Assembly: GCA_032718565.1 (NCBI GenBank) | Contig: JAVGVS010000023.1 | Location: forward strand, 4,181,548-4,245,547 | Source of the DNA: Distichodus sexfasciatus | Lineage: Eukaryota; Chordata; Actinopteri; Characiformes; Distichodontidae | Direction: 5' to 3' | Length of the DNA: 64,000 nt | Shown: positions 24,202-36,578 of the stretch, piece by piece | How the letters are laid out: every line of letters starts with the position of its first letter | How positions within the stretch are numbered: the stretch's first letter is position 1 | The notes under the pieces: model-generated | Told to the model about the DNA's origin: nothing | Databases searched by the model: none | The model's input: the letters and a program-made list of their open reading frames with translations, nothing else | Made by a program: the position numbers and the translations under genes

Positions 24202-24357
24202 ATCAAATGGCAAAAAGTAGAAAGCTCTCCAACATGGTGGTCGCCTGTGAGTGGGCCTCTTGCACCTTCAAGGGTGGAAGCATGGAGGAGCTGAGTGACC
24301 ACATGTCTGTCCATCTGAAGGAGCACCTCGGTGATGGTGATGCCATGGAAGAGCTGG
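24202..24357 (+). CDS. hinfp: hinfp-like first coding exon (zinc-finger protein start), remainder not found
   Basis: A coding exon with acceptor TTTCTTTCTAG before 24202, ATG at 24207, and donor G|GTAAGAG after 24357 (phase 1). It encodes MAKSRKLSNMVVACEWASCT then FKGGSMEELSDHMSVHLKEH. The C-x(4)-C-x(12)-H-x(3)-H spacing is that of a single C2H2 finger, and the sequence resembles the start of HINFP/MIZF (mammalian QCEWGSCSF, then TMEKFFEHVTQHL), the histone H4 promoter factor. In mammals HINFP and DDX6 are both on human 11q23, which fits the neighbourhood. I could not find the following zinc-finger exons in the next 12 kb. It could be a true first exon with a long intron, a fragment, or an assembly break. 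The symbol is tentative. Confidence 0.55.
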
Positions 24358-27300
24358 GTAAGAGCTGTTACATAGCACTTTTACACGTCGTATGTGGCCA
24401 GGTGGCTGTCATTATTAACATCCACACCAAAGTGTCTGTGGAGATTCATTCATCCAGGTAGAAATTTCTTCTTCACGTCCTCTGGCTCAACAGACTTAGG
24501 ATTACACTATTTATCTGAGCTGTAAAGAAGTCTGAACCACTGCCTTTTTGTAGGGGTGTATTTAGCTTACATTGAACACTATAGATCCTAATAAATCCTA
24601 GAGGCCCAAAATGTGTCACACTCCTTTTGAAAAGTTTAGGGATCCTTCATGGGGGGCGTGTTCAGCTCAAACAGATTAGGGCACAACATCTTTTAACAAG
24701 CTTAACAGGTTTTCAGGTTTTACCTGATTTAACCTTTCCATAGTCCAAAATTATAAACCACTTTTTCATTTTAATCTTAGAAACCTCAAGCCATCATTAA
24801 GACGCTTTTTAAATATGTACAATTAACAATTAGTAGTTTAGTAACAGTGCTGTAATAACTAACGTTATAAAGGTGTCCTGATGATTTTTTACTCTTCACT
24901 TGTGGCGTTTGATCTAAATGATTTTTCTCATTTAGATCAACTTCATTTTCTCATTTTAGTTAACTTCAAATTTTTATTTCGAAATGTTAGTTCCAAAGTT
25001 CTATTTCTTGGATGCTATACCGTCATTACGAACATATATTTAAATCATTTTGTGTCACCTTCAATTGCACAAGACAGTGAAATGACAGTGTGCAGTTGTC
25101 ATAACTATTGTTACAGGGGTAGTGTACATACAGAACTTACATACATACAAAATGGCAAAACCATGTCCCCTAGGAGTGGCTTTCTTGGATAACTGTATGA
25201 TACTTATACAGTATGCTCCACCCTTAGTGAATATTCATTCACAAAGATAGACTACAAACATTGTGTTCCTAGACATAGTTTGTCTGAACCCCTATAACTG
25301 TAAACCATTAAAAAATCATAGCAACAATGTGATTTTTACCATCCCAAATTCCTGCATTTCACTAATCTCACTTTTGTGTTGAAAAATTGGCTTGCCACCT
25401 AAATTCTATTGTCAGCTCTATTCTCATGTGAACACTCATGAGAAGTAGTGAATAGACTGCAGAGCCTGACAGATTTTGCATGACAAAAGAAGGGTTACGG
25501 TGTGGAACTGTACACCAAAACCTACCTACCAATCTAGCTACCTTTTTTCTCAATAAAGTGATTTAGGTATAAGGTATGTGCTATAAGCATAAGGTCTATT
25601 TTCCAAAGACAGTGACAAAAGTTTATTAGAAAGGGATTTGTCTAATTGTTTTCAGACTTCAATTAAATGAGACAGAGATGTGCAGACACAGATTTCCATT
25701 GTTGTTTTTTGCATCACTTATGTAATTTAATGTGATTTCACAAATAATCACTAGCAGGGATCGTAAGCAGGGATGCTCGTCCATGGATCAAGAGTCTCTT
25801 TATGAATCAATATGAATAGCCAAGGTGATATTTCTTACAAAAATTGCGCTAAGAATAGATTGTATATTTTAATTATTAGAATTTTAGTTGATTACTCAGT
25901 AATTATTATCTTCCTTGCGCAACACTCCATGCCAACAAATCGTTAATTGCTAGTAAGGATGACAAGGCAGAAGCTTAGTCATTAATATTTTCCTCGAAGG
26001 ATGAAAGGACAGTTGCCTTTACTAGTCACTAATAAATGACTGGGCAAGGCAGTCTCTGTCTGTTTAAATGTTGCCTTTTGTTATAGACAATTGCGTTGCA
26101 CTGAATTCATCCTAGCTGGGTGTGTAATATCTACTAATGTCCACAGATAAAGAAGAGGCAACAGGAGCAAATGATTTATTATGGAGAGGAAAGAATATAG
26201 TTTCCCAATTTTATACTCTGCCCTGATTTACAGCACAAATATTGCCACAACACATAATATTGTGTAAACAGTTCTCAGGACATAAGTTTAATCTGGAACT
26301 ACAAGTATCATTACAGAATGGTTCAAAATAAACAATGACGGGAGCCTTGTGATGGTGGTGGTGGTGGTGTCGTGTGAAAATGTTGTTCAGGTGAAGTACA
26401 AGGACAAGAGTGGTTTAATTTTGGTTCTTCTGTCTTCCCGGGGAAAGAACACAAAATTAATCAGTAACAATCAATGGTACTTATGATATGAATAATATGA
26501 TATGACTGTGTGAATCACTGTAAGTGAGGATTGAAATGAGGCGAAACACCCAGTCCACTCCATTGTGCTTGTTCCTGATATCTGACATCAAAGTTATATT
26601 AATGGTCAAACGATTAATATTAGCCTAGATACCAAATGTCCATTCTTGGTAACCTTTTCTTATCAAGTAAAAAGCTACTATAACAATATCATAAAAACGA
26701 CCAACTGCAAACATATTTGAAAACTTTGTGAACAGAAATTATTCTGTGGAGTTATGTAGACGCCTCAGTGTTTGGAAGACAGTTTGGAATGGTTTATAGA
26801 TGGGGAGTACTGAAGTCATAAATTGGTGATGATGGGGATATTGTCCTCAAAAATGTCCTGGCTTAAATGACAAGTTGAAGCGGATCCAGGAACTATCAGC
26901 CTTGAAGGAAGTCTCATATTTAATGGGGCCCAGAAAAACTTCTCCTTAAACATATACATATATACATCACACTACTTCATACGTTTGATTTAGTTGATTG
27001 CAACTGGGCTACAAAAAAGGCAAATAATTGCTAGCTGACCTTTGCATCCTTGAGGTTGTTGCTGACAAAGCGTCCTGCAGCTCACCCAGACAGAGCTGTG
27101 TTGTGCAAGTCTTGTAAGATACTCATGGGAGTTTGTGTTCCTTAGTGGTCACTGTGATCTAATCACATAGTGGTTTTGTATGTCATGTATAAAACAGTGT
27201 TGGGTAGTTGTAATAAAATTACACCTATCATTATTGGTTTCTAAATAGTGGTGGTATCTGAAGGTCATACAGGCTGAGGCTGGAAACTTTTAAAGGTTGA

Positions 27301-27993
27301 TTTAACAAGACTACTGTTTAGGGACAACAGTTTAAAAAAAGTAAAGGGAAACTGAATGTTCCTGCTATGCTCCTGTTCATGTCAATCTAGTCAAAAAATG
27401 ACTCAAATTGAGAAATGGTATGATTTACAATTTTTTTCTTTCTCAAGGTAGATGTTTTCTTTTTTCCTTCTTCTTCTAGACGTTTTCATGTTATTATTAT
27501 TTTTCATTAATTGTGTTGCATGTTTTCAATGATATTTAAAAACCTATCCTAGAATGAAGTAACGGACATCTTCATTATATTGACAAATATATAAAAATAC
27601 TATTATTTATTTATTTTATTTTATTGGTAAGTTAGACAGTTAGTTAGCTAGTTAGAGGAGAAGTCCAATTTATGCTTCTTCTATGCAAGCACTGATTTCT
27701 TAAACAGTTTCAATGTGGCAAAACAATAGCATCATATCTTCTCCTTCAAAGGCTGGTTAAAACTATTTAAGGTCATGGAGAGTGACTCAGAACAGAAGAG
27801 GAACTTGTCATGGTTACAATTCCGATCCCATTACTAAAAGCACATTATTGCCAACAGTAATAAAGTACGGCAGAAGAAGACACAATATATTACATACAGT
27901 TAGTACAGAATATATGACTACAGTTTAGTTCTACTATAATTATAAATTTCATTGTATTACATAGTCATAGTCCCTTTCTGTGTTCATTTATAT
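24358..27993. other. AT-rich stretch without recognisable genes
   Basis: Searched by eye in six frames for zinc-finger exons continuing the hinfp-like exon; none found. No large repeat recognised either. Confidence 0.4.
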
Positions 27994-29392
27994 TACAACC
28001 CCAAATCAGAAAAAGTTGGGACGGTATATTAAATTAAAATCAAACTGAAAACAGTACTTTGTTAAATTATCTTTGACCTGTATTACAACAGCACATTATT
28101 TAAGTGTTTATTTTGAAGTGTTTCAGGTGTAATTTTGTCCCATTCTTCCTGCAAACAAGTCTTAAGGTGGGCAACAGTACAGGGTCTTCGTTGTCGCATT
28201 TTGCGCTTCAAAATGCGCCACACATTCTCTATTGGAGACAGGTCGGGACTGAAGGCAGGGCAGTCAAGTACCCGTGCCCTCTTCCTCCACAGTCAGGACT
28301 TTGTAATGTGTGCAGAATGTGTTTTTGCATTGTCTTGTTGAAATATGCATGGGCGTCCCTGGAAAAGATGTCTTCTTGAAGGCAGCATATTGTGCTCCAA
28401 AATCTCTATGTACTTTTCAGCATTAATGGTGCCATCACAGAAGTGCAAGTTACCTTTGCCAAAGGCACTGACACAACCCCATACCATGACAGACCCTGGC
28501 TTTTGGACTTGTTGCTGGTAACGGTCTGGATGATCCTTTTCTTCTTTGGTCCGGAGCACACAGCGTCCATTTCTCCCCAAAAATACCTGAAATACTGATT
28601 CATCTGACCACAGTACACATTTCCACTGTGTGATGGTCCATCCCAGATGCCTCTGAGCCCAAAGGAGTCGACAGCGCTTCTGGACACTGTTACCATTGGG
28701 CTTCCTTTTGGCACAGTACAGTTTTAACTGGCATTTGTAGATGTAACTACGTATTGTGGTACTTGACAAAGGTTTGCCAAAGTAGTCCTGAGCCCATGTG
28801 GTGATATCGCTTATAGATGAATGACGATTCTTGATGCAGTGCCGCCTGAAGGATCGGAGATCACGGTTGTTCAGTTTAGGCTTGCGCCCTTGTCCTTTGT
28901 TCATTCCTCCAGATTCCTTGAATCTTTTAATTATGTTATGCACTGTTGAAGGTGAAATATCCAAATCTCTTTCTATCTTTTTAAACATTTCAATAATTTT
29001 CTTACGTATTTGTTGGCAAACTGGCGATCCTCGGCCCATCTTTGCTCCTAAAGGACTAGACCGTTCTTGGATGCTTCTTTTGTACCAAATCATAATTACA
29101 ATCACCTGTTGACATCACCTGTTTCAAATCACATCATTATTTAACCAATTTACCTCATTACTAGCCCTAAATTGCTCCTGTCCCAACCTTTTTTGGAATG
29201 TGTTGCAGGTCTGAATGACAGAAAAGGATGTATATTTACAAATAAAATGAAGTTGGCCAGACAAAACATGAAATATTTTGTGTTCATATTGTCTGCAATG
29301 AAATACAAGTCAAAGTAAATTTAGAAATCACTACTTTCTTTATTTATTTGCGTTTTCCATACCATCCCAACTTTTTCTGATTTGGGGTTGTA
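27994..29392. mobile_element. Tc1-type DNA transposon, nearly full length, inside TA target duplication
   Basis: Terminal inverted repeats are clear: the left end reads ACAACCCCAAATCAGAAAAA and the right end is its reverse complement (TTTTTCTGATTTGGGGTTGT), flanked on both sides by TA. The length is about 1.4 kb. The interior carries a transposase on the minus strand. The terminal repeats continue to GTTGGGACGGTAT on the left and ATACCATCCCAAC on the right, so the ends have drifted little. Confidence 0.9.
28110..29039 (-). pseudogene. Tc1 transposase with one in-frame stop and a small N-terminal deletion
   Basis: The transposase begins MGRGSPVCQQIRKK at 29039. It has the helix-turn-helix region (DISPSTVHNIIKRF), the GRKP hook, and the catalytic Asp residues in LWSDESVF and FQQDNAKTH. 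The open frame stops at TGA 28295-28293, where the family normally has a Trp. The same frame continues beyond it with the last catalytic Glu in DLSPIENVW, so the break is one nonsense codon. A few residues also seem to be missing after MFKK in the DNA-binding region, and the C-terminus looks shortened. The copy should therefore make no full transposase. Confidence 0.85.
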
Positions 29393-30902
29393 TGTGACAT
29401 TCAGTCTTAGGACAAATACTTTGTTAATGATCCCTAGAAGAATAATAAGGAAGACAAGAGGGAACTGTTTTGTCGTTTATATCTCTTCCTCCACTGTTTT
29501 ACACATTTCACGTCAAGATCAAATTACTGACTTACCATAAATGACTCCGTAATATGCTTAGTTCTAGTGGAATATACACATTACATGACAAGGCAGATTT
29601 TGTAGGAAAGGCAATCAAGTTAATTGGTTTTGTGCAGCCTGCTTTTTTGTAGGTGCACAGTTATTTCATTATCAATTTGGAACTCATTTCCTATTTCCCT
29701 GATTCTGGAACAAAGGTGCTACTCAGATGGGCAGACAATACTGTCACATGAAAAGCAAAGCTAGTGCTAAGAGTAGTGCAGGGAAAAAAAAACAACTACC
29801 TGGAAAGAATTCCAGGAAATACTACCACAAGATTGCATTAAATTCTAGTCAGTCACAGCATAGCTTTATTAAACATACTAATGAACTTGGATTTGTTTAG
29901 ATATATCATTTATTAAAATCATTGCATGTAGCCCTAATAAAAAATGTTTAAATACTAATCATATCCTTTCTCTTTAAGGCCATTATATGTACTGTAAAAC
30001 AACAATAGACTGAGAAGGAAACTTAGAGAGGTGCATTTGAGACAATGGCATGTAAAAGTTTCAGTTACACTGTGGTCTAAACGTGCAAATTTTTCACAGC
30101 TTATTTAGCAAATACCCACAACCCGAGGTCTTTGCTCTCATATAAGAGGTAACAGTCAACATCAAACTTCATGATGAAATAAAATAATGTTTACATTTTT
30201 CATAAAGGGAAATGGCCGGCTATGAAAATCTAGTTATGCTTTACAATCCATACAAAAGCTAAATTAGGTTCACTGACATTATTTGTAATCTGAACCTTGC
30301 CAAAAAGCTATTGAAACATTTGACCTTGTTGAAAAGCTCTGCAGCGTCTACAGGTACAAAACTATTGCTATGTAAAATGTTCAGTCTTCCAAGCAGTACT
30401 TAGAAGATGTATCTACTGTTACTTACATGTATCTAAATAATAGGTCATGACTGATTACTTATCTAATAGAATGTGATTGATATTAAAATGATGAAGGTTT
30501 ATTTATGGAAAAAATAACAAAAAACATTTAGCTAATTTCCAAATTTCCACGTTTTATTACCTTTACTAAGATAATAATAAATAGACAAAGTAGTCAACTA
30601 GATGGCCTGTGAATAATAAACATCCCCCACAGGTCATATTCTATATCCAGATTTATTACCATTTATGCTGAAGTTATTTAAAGTTTACAGTCAGTGACAA
30701 AACAAGTTCAGTAACTTGTATGAGTGAGTTGGTTATTACTGTTCATGTTTCCTTGTTCCAGCTTCGCTTCCACCATGAAACAAACTGGTTTATTGGTGCA
30801 ATAGCAACATAACCCCATGTATAATAACATACGCTTGAGGAAATTCCCTTTTCCCCCTGACGTGTAGACTCATGCTACTTTGGAATCTTATTCTCAGATT
30901 TT

Positions 30903-31045
30903 ATTTGTTTAGTGCTTTTTAAGAAAAGACATTGTCACAAAGCAGCTCTACATATTACAGTCTCTAAGTCCCTAATGCACAAGTCTAGGGTAAGAGTGGC
31001 AAGGAACTACTCCAACTACTGTGATAATAAGGAAGAAGGAACAAA
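30903..31045 (+). repeat. Dispersed fish repeat fragment (GCTTTTTA...CACAAAGCAGCT)
   Basis: TTTAGTGCTTTTTAAG, GACATTGTCACAAAGCAGCT and TGGCAAGGAACTACTCC are phrases of a common interspersed repeat of fish genomes. No open frame of note; placement is by recognition only. Confidence 0.4.
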
Positions 31046-31143
31046 CACTAATAAAAAACCCCAATCTTGCTCTGGACAGTTGAGTCAGTGTGTTTAAAGT
31101 GTGTGTATGTTTATGACAAAAAATAGGAATTTTATATGTTTAT

Positions 31144-31760
31144 TTGCAAGTTCCAGTTGACAAGGTTTCCGCAAGGTCTCTGAAGGTCCAACATGAGGAA
31201 GGTCATGCTTGGAGAAAAGTTTTCAACATCTGTCTGAAAAGGAGGCGAGAGGTAGATGATTTTGCTGGAGAAGCACCCCGGTTCATTTCATTCCAGCAAC
31301 ACCCTCATACAGAGACCGGTTCATCTCAAGCACAAAACACCTAAGCAGAACAGTTTCATGTATGCTGTACAATGCAGTGAGAAATGCTCTGAGAACACAC
31401 CAAACAACCACTCCACAGATGTAGGGCACAAGACAGTGGCCATATTGAATCTCATGACGGCAGAGTGGGCCAACAACCCAAAAGATGGTTCACACTTGGG
31501 CTCAGGTGACCCTAATAACCAACACCTTGATGCACACATTGGCTTGTGTGACCCTACTGACTCGTTGGCAAGGTGAGCCAACGATTCTCAAGACCACCTT
31601 CAAGGTGACAACCTCACTAGAGGTTAAATACCTGGAATCCTCCATCAGTTCTATAGAACTGCTGAAGCTTTGTAGAAAGCATCTTCAAGAACCTAAAAGA
31701 AGTCCAGTTGCCTTCAATTCAAGCTCTCAAGACCACAGAACAGATTGTTTTGCGTATAAA
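31144..31760 (+). mobile_element. Decayed retroelement fragment resembling a Penelope-like 3' end
   Basis: The frame from 31256 contains FHSSNTLIQRPVHLKHKTPK followed by MYAVQCSEKCSE, which resembles the block before the GIY-YIG endonuclease in fish Penelope-like or related retroelements. The expected GIY-YIG core (LYIGETKQ-like) is absent, replaced by unrelated sequence, and the upstream part sits in another frame. The non-coding tail (GTTAAATACCTGGAATCCTC; AGTCCAGTTGCCTTCAATTC) resembles the usual 3' end of that repeat. Dead copy; family assignment is from memory. Confidence 0.5.
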
Positions 31761-31990
31761 TGTACCACTAATGAAAACATCTGCTGGTTAAAAAACCTGG
31801 GCAGTCATTTACTGCCATAATTCCATTGTCTTCAGCTCAACCCATTAACCAAAAACAGGATCAATGCCTGACCTGCTCTTTCCCATTGTTCCAATGTGAA
31901 CTGAGAGCTTCTTTTCTAGGCTCAAAATCCAGATCTGACAGGAAGGGTCAGCTCTTTCTTTTGGCTCAATAAAACAACTGTCTTCTACCC

Positions 31991-32550
31991 AGGGGCAATT
32001 CTAGAATCTGAACTTTAGGGGTGCTCAGTCCCCAGTGCTGACAGAGGCTCTTGGCTTGAACAATGAAGTTGCCATGTTTAGTCCAGATTTAATAAAGGCT
32101 TTTACCTTCTTAAAATTCGGTTGGTGAACTAGGTATGATAAGCCTACTGAACCGTTGCCCAGTTGTGCACAAAAATGGACTCCATAATTAATGGGATTAA
32201 GTACTTGAATAGGTTTTTATAATTGTCCACAGGAACCACAATTATTGCACCTGTATTTTAATATGTTCTTTTCATTAATAACTCCATTAGCCATACCTTT
32301 ACATTTCACTGTTGAGAACGGTGACATCAAGATGCACTGTATAACGTCTGCAGTACATTCAAATGCCCATTTGAATTCAAACAATCAGACAATCACAGAC
32401 GCGCCAACCAATCAGAGGATGATCTCGTGGATACTCGTGCAAGGATTTTACTGGTCCAATTGTGCCCGTCTTCATTTATTCCACCTCTAAAAAGCAATTT
32501 TGGCAAATGTAAGGCTTGAGCGCCCCTAAAAATAGCCTAAAATCATCACT
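31991..32550. mobile_element. Decayed DNA element with TTTAGGGGYGCTCA inverted ends
   Basis: The left end has CAGGGGCAATTCTAGAATCT and TTTAGGGGTGCTCA. The right end, read inward, has GCAGTGATGATTTTAGGC and TTTTTAGGGGCGCTCA. No coding frame. The boundaries are approximate. Confidence 0.5.
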
Positions 32551-35342
32551 GCCGAGTCCACTCCAAACCCTTGCTTGATTCTCCTTCCTCTGCTTGTCTT
32601 CCACCTCTTTCCATCAGTGGACCAAGTATACAGCCTAAAGAGATAATTCTCTTGTCAAAAGCCAGCGCTTTTGAGGTCACTGCAGACTTTCCCAGGTTCA
32701 GACAAGAGGAACTCTGAAACACCCTTCTCACACTAACTTGACCCAGGCTCCATTTGTTGTTTTTTGATCTGTCAGTACGCCCTGCTTTGTTTCCTAACAC
32801 AACACTAAGGTCTTTTGTCCGTATACATTTTTCCATCTGACAAATCTCCACCCTGGATTTTGTATTACCCCATAATTTAGGTATGTCAATGACCTGTCTT
32901 TTCTGTTTGCTCCTCCTCCTTCTCCTTCATATTTTGCCTGCATTTATTAAGGACAACTTTTAGAATATTTTAGTATTCTATTCATGTGTTGTTACATAAC
33001 ACATAAAATATGTTTATAGATTGCAACGAGAAAATTTCACAATGTAATATGTTTATTTTGGAACAGTCAGTGAAGCAATAATTTATCTCAAACAAGAGTT
33101 TATTATAGCTTGGTCCTCACCATTGATACACACCACTAAAAACAGAAGCTATATTTTTTAAGGCACATGCAAAATATTTCTAAAAATAACTTTAATGAAA
33201 CAGTGTAACAGTCATCAGCAGGAGTGGCGTAACATCAGCCTTCTCATGCCTAAGATTATAGCATGTTTCTTTCTTTATTATATAAGTCTGCAGCTATACC
33301 TTTTTATTATTCCTGTTTTCTAAAATCTTAAAAATACCTATATTTTTATTTAAAGCATTAGATGTGCTTGCATTTCAGACTCACAGGTAAGATAAAAAAT
33401 ATATATATACTGTATATATGAGCAGATTTTATGCATTGTTCAGTCAAAACAGTTGTGTTAACTGTATAATCTGTATAGTAAACATGTTTTTGAACAAAGC
33501 CCTGAAAACAAGGACTTTAAAAATGATGTTAAATAATGGGGCACAAAAAGGCTTTTAGCGCCATTTTTGTTGACCCTTGGCTTATTTTTTGTGGGTTGAA
33601 AAGCTTTTTAAAATGTGGCTCATAGATCAAGGGGATAAATCTTTTCATTTGTTGGAATTAGGAAAAGGATCATGTTACAATTAAGATTATCAGTTCTGGC
33701 AATATTATTATATTTTAAATAGTTTTAATATTAAGTTAAATTTACCTCGTACTAAAGGAACCCATACCTTTTTTAAAGCCTTCTTTTTCAAGGTCTTAAA
33801 TAAACACTATCCTGATCATAAACCTAAAGTGAACAAAACTTTTAACCTCCCTAGTGACCTTACCAAGTCATTTACATACATTTCTTTTGGCGTTCTATAA
33901 GGTACTCCATCACTCTGCTGCAAATTCCTTCAGCTACGTTTTTTGTCTAGAATGACAAACTAGAACACATAGAACATTAGGTGAGCTATTTCCTATTTGT
34001 CAATGTATTGTTAATAATTCTACAAATTGTTAGTAGTTAATGGTCCATTGATCTTCATTCCTCTAATAGCGATGCAAACAATTCTTGTAGCTTTCTCTGT
34101 TTTATTTTTAAAGACTCATTCTATGTTTGGAAAATTAATTAACATTATTTTGCATGTGCATGTCTGTTTGTGTACTGTATATGCATACCGGCTTTAGCAC
34201 ATGTATGTGTAAATAGTAGTCAAATGAAAAGCAGTAGAATACAGATGTTTGATTTCATTAATGTTAAATAAATGTTAAATGTTAAATGACAATGAAATTT
34301 ACATTCTATGCACGGTTACATTATAACTGGAGTTTAAGATGGATGGAGTGCATAGATGTGTTTCTCACTTGGTGTCGTTCCAACAGGAAAAGACCTCACA
34401 AAATTCTCAGTTTTAAGTGATAAAAAGTGTTTATCACGTCAGAAAAATAATAGACACTTGCTATTATCCCTGAGGAATTGTGAGAAAGTGTAAAAAATAT
34501 ATCATGCATTAAAATTACGCATTCTGCAAAACATAATGCTTTGTCTTGGTTTTCCTAAATGGGAAAGCTATCTGGCATGGTCACGCATGGGAGATCACGT
34601 ACTTTGTACACATTCTCAGCAGATAATTGTTATATTTCTATAAAATTCCTAGTCACCTTAGGGATCAACAATAAATATATTTATCTAGGATTTTATAGAT
34701 AAAGTTGGGTATATTTTCCTATGTATTCTAAGTTGACTTAAGGTAACGAGGTTACAAGAATAGGTTTTAAAATGTTGTTAAATTCTTGTTTTTATTGGCA
34801 AGACAAACACTATCCAAAGAGGATTCAAAGTCCTTGAAAACACATAAAACATCTTACCATCTGTAACCCCCGCTGAAAAAGGTGAATCAGTTGGAAGGCA
34901 GATTAGTTAATAAACTCCTATAGTTTCTTATAGAGGATCATGATAGGTGACCATGAATAGAGAGAACAGGTTTTATATAGCTGTTTGAAAGACTGCCATA
35001 TGTCATGGTTCTGACCCAAAACATGTCACAATCTTCATTCTGTGCTGGCTTCTCAAATGCAGAACAACCATGCCTTTTCCCCCGCTTATAAACTTTAAAT
35101 TAGGTTTTGTGCACTATACGTCGATGTCAAAGTCAAATAGATTGCTCTTGAGGAAACATATCTAATAACTATGAGATATCCACCTAGATTAAGTACAATG
35201 CAGCAGTTCAATTTACATTCACATTATTTGATTCTTTCATAATCTTCTTAATGTTTTCCCATAAACTATAATTATGAGTCCTTTTTCAATTAAGGTTTTA
35301 GAGCTGAGTTTGAGAAAATGCATCAGAGTGAATTTTTTGATC
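32551..35342. other. AT-rich gene-free stretch
   Basis: Very AT-rich with short ATATAT palindromes (about 33397-33420) and no open frames of note. Nothing recognisable. Confidence 0.4.
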
Positions 35343-35790
35343 AATGAGATGCCATTAGCTATTGCCGATAGTTCTTTTTCTTCTTCTACTTGTTCTTCTT
35401 ATTTGTAGTACCCTACATGTCATCAAACTCCTATATGATCAGTTCCCCTAAATCTAACAAAATGAGATGCCGATAGATATGTTATGAGTTCTTCTTCTTC
35501 CTCCCGTTCTCCTCCTCCTCCTTCATCTTCTTCTTTCTATGCATATGGGGCCAATTTCCCAGTCGTGGATTAAGCCTAGTCTTAGACTAACTAGTTTGAA
35601 TGATACATCTCCAATGAAATTACAACTTAGTCCAAGACTATGCTTAATCCATGAGCAAGAAATTAGCCCATTACATTTTGTGTGAAGAAACTCTTCTTCT
35701 TCATGTTCAAGCCCATTCAACCACATTAAACTCCTAAATAACCAGTTACCGTAAATCTCACAGAATGAGAAGCCAATAGAATTGTCATGA
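35343..35790. repeat. Degenerate tandem repeat interrupted by a MITE
   Basis: Units start with AATGAGATGCC/AATGAGAAGCC at 35343, 35461 and 35764. They share a TTCTTCTTC tract, ATCAAACTCCTA/ATTAAACTCCTA and CAGTTCCCCTAAATCTAAC/CAGTTACCGTAAATCTCAC. The first period is 118 bp; the second is 303 bp because the palindromic element at 35548-35669 lies inside unit 2. It lies 0.8 kb upstream of slc9a3 exon 1a. Confidence 0.65.
35548..35669. mobile_element. Palindromic MITE, copy 1
   Basis: Ends GGGCCAATTTCCCAGTCGTG and AAGAAATTAGCCC; inner GGATTAAGCCTAGTCTTAGA is mirrored by AAGACTATGCTTAATCCATG. A second copy lies at 37471-37597 in inverted orientation. No coding capacity. Confidence 0.7.
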
Positions 35791-36397
35791 GTTGACTGCT
35801 ACATCTCACAAATTTCATCCTGAGGGCAGGAATTCTGATTCACTGATTCCTTTTTCGCCACACTGTTTGATCCAAACAGAAGATATATACAGTATACAGA
35901 TTTTAGTAGCTGTCCCCTCAAGTGGACACAATCCATAATCATTCATTAGATTAGAGAGACTCACTAATTTATATCCATCTGAGATTAATCATCTAAAAAG
36001 TCAAAGTGTAAATGTCAGATTATTTTTGCCTCCAGCAAGTAGCCACCTTCTATCTTGCAGAATTCAAGTATTTTGACCGTTTTTTAAAAACTCTTTTACT
36101 CAGGATTTTACACCCTTGCAAGCTTTGCTTTTCTAATATCTAAGCCGGATGCAAATTGGCCACCTTCCCAGATATCATAAACCGAACTGGATCCAGTTTC
36201 ACAAAGCCTGAATCGATGCTGATGGTGCCACACCTGCAGTGCTACAGGTAAGACTCATTAGGGAGGAGCCTAAGTGCTTAATCTCAATTGGACAAGGGGT
36301 GGAGCAGCGGAGAAAGGAGGGATGGATGAAGGAGGTATATACATGCCACAGGCTGACAAAAAGGGTGAGTGGAGTGGTAATATAGAAGAAACGTGGA

Positions 36398-36406
36398 TAT
36401 AAATAA
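36398..36406 (+). promoter_or_regulatory. TATA box candidate for slc9a3 exon 1a
   Basis: TATAAATAA at this position, followed by a G/A-rich stretch, lies about 180 bp before the exon 1a start codon. That is a suitable distance for a start site near 36430 with a 5' UTR of about 150 nt and no intron. Confidence 0.45.
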
Positions 36407-36578
36407 GGAGAGATGGTAGAGTAAGCGTTATCAGCCTCAAGTGTTTTCTGGTTGAGTACTTCAAGGTCAGACAGGTCAAGCAAATGCTGAACTTTATAGG
36501 CAGTGACAGAAATTGAGACAGAGTAAAAGAACAGTAGTGACAACAGGAAAAGGCCATTATCTCCAAACTCTCATCAAA

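Noticed and set aside
31485..31820. 111-codon plus-strand frame
   Set aside because: Falls in the decayed Penelope-like retroelement tail and is not conserved coding sequence as far as I can tell.
36199..36566. Two overlapping minus-strand frames of about 100 codons
   Set aside because: They lie in the promoter/5' UTR region of slc9a3 exon 1a, have no recognisable motif and no splice support.
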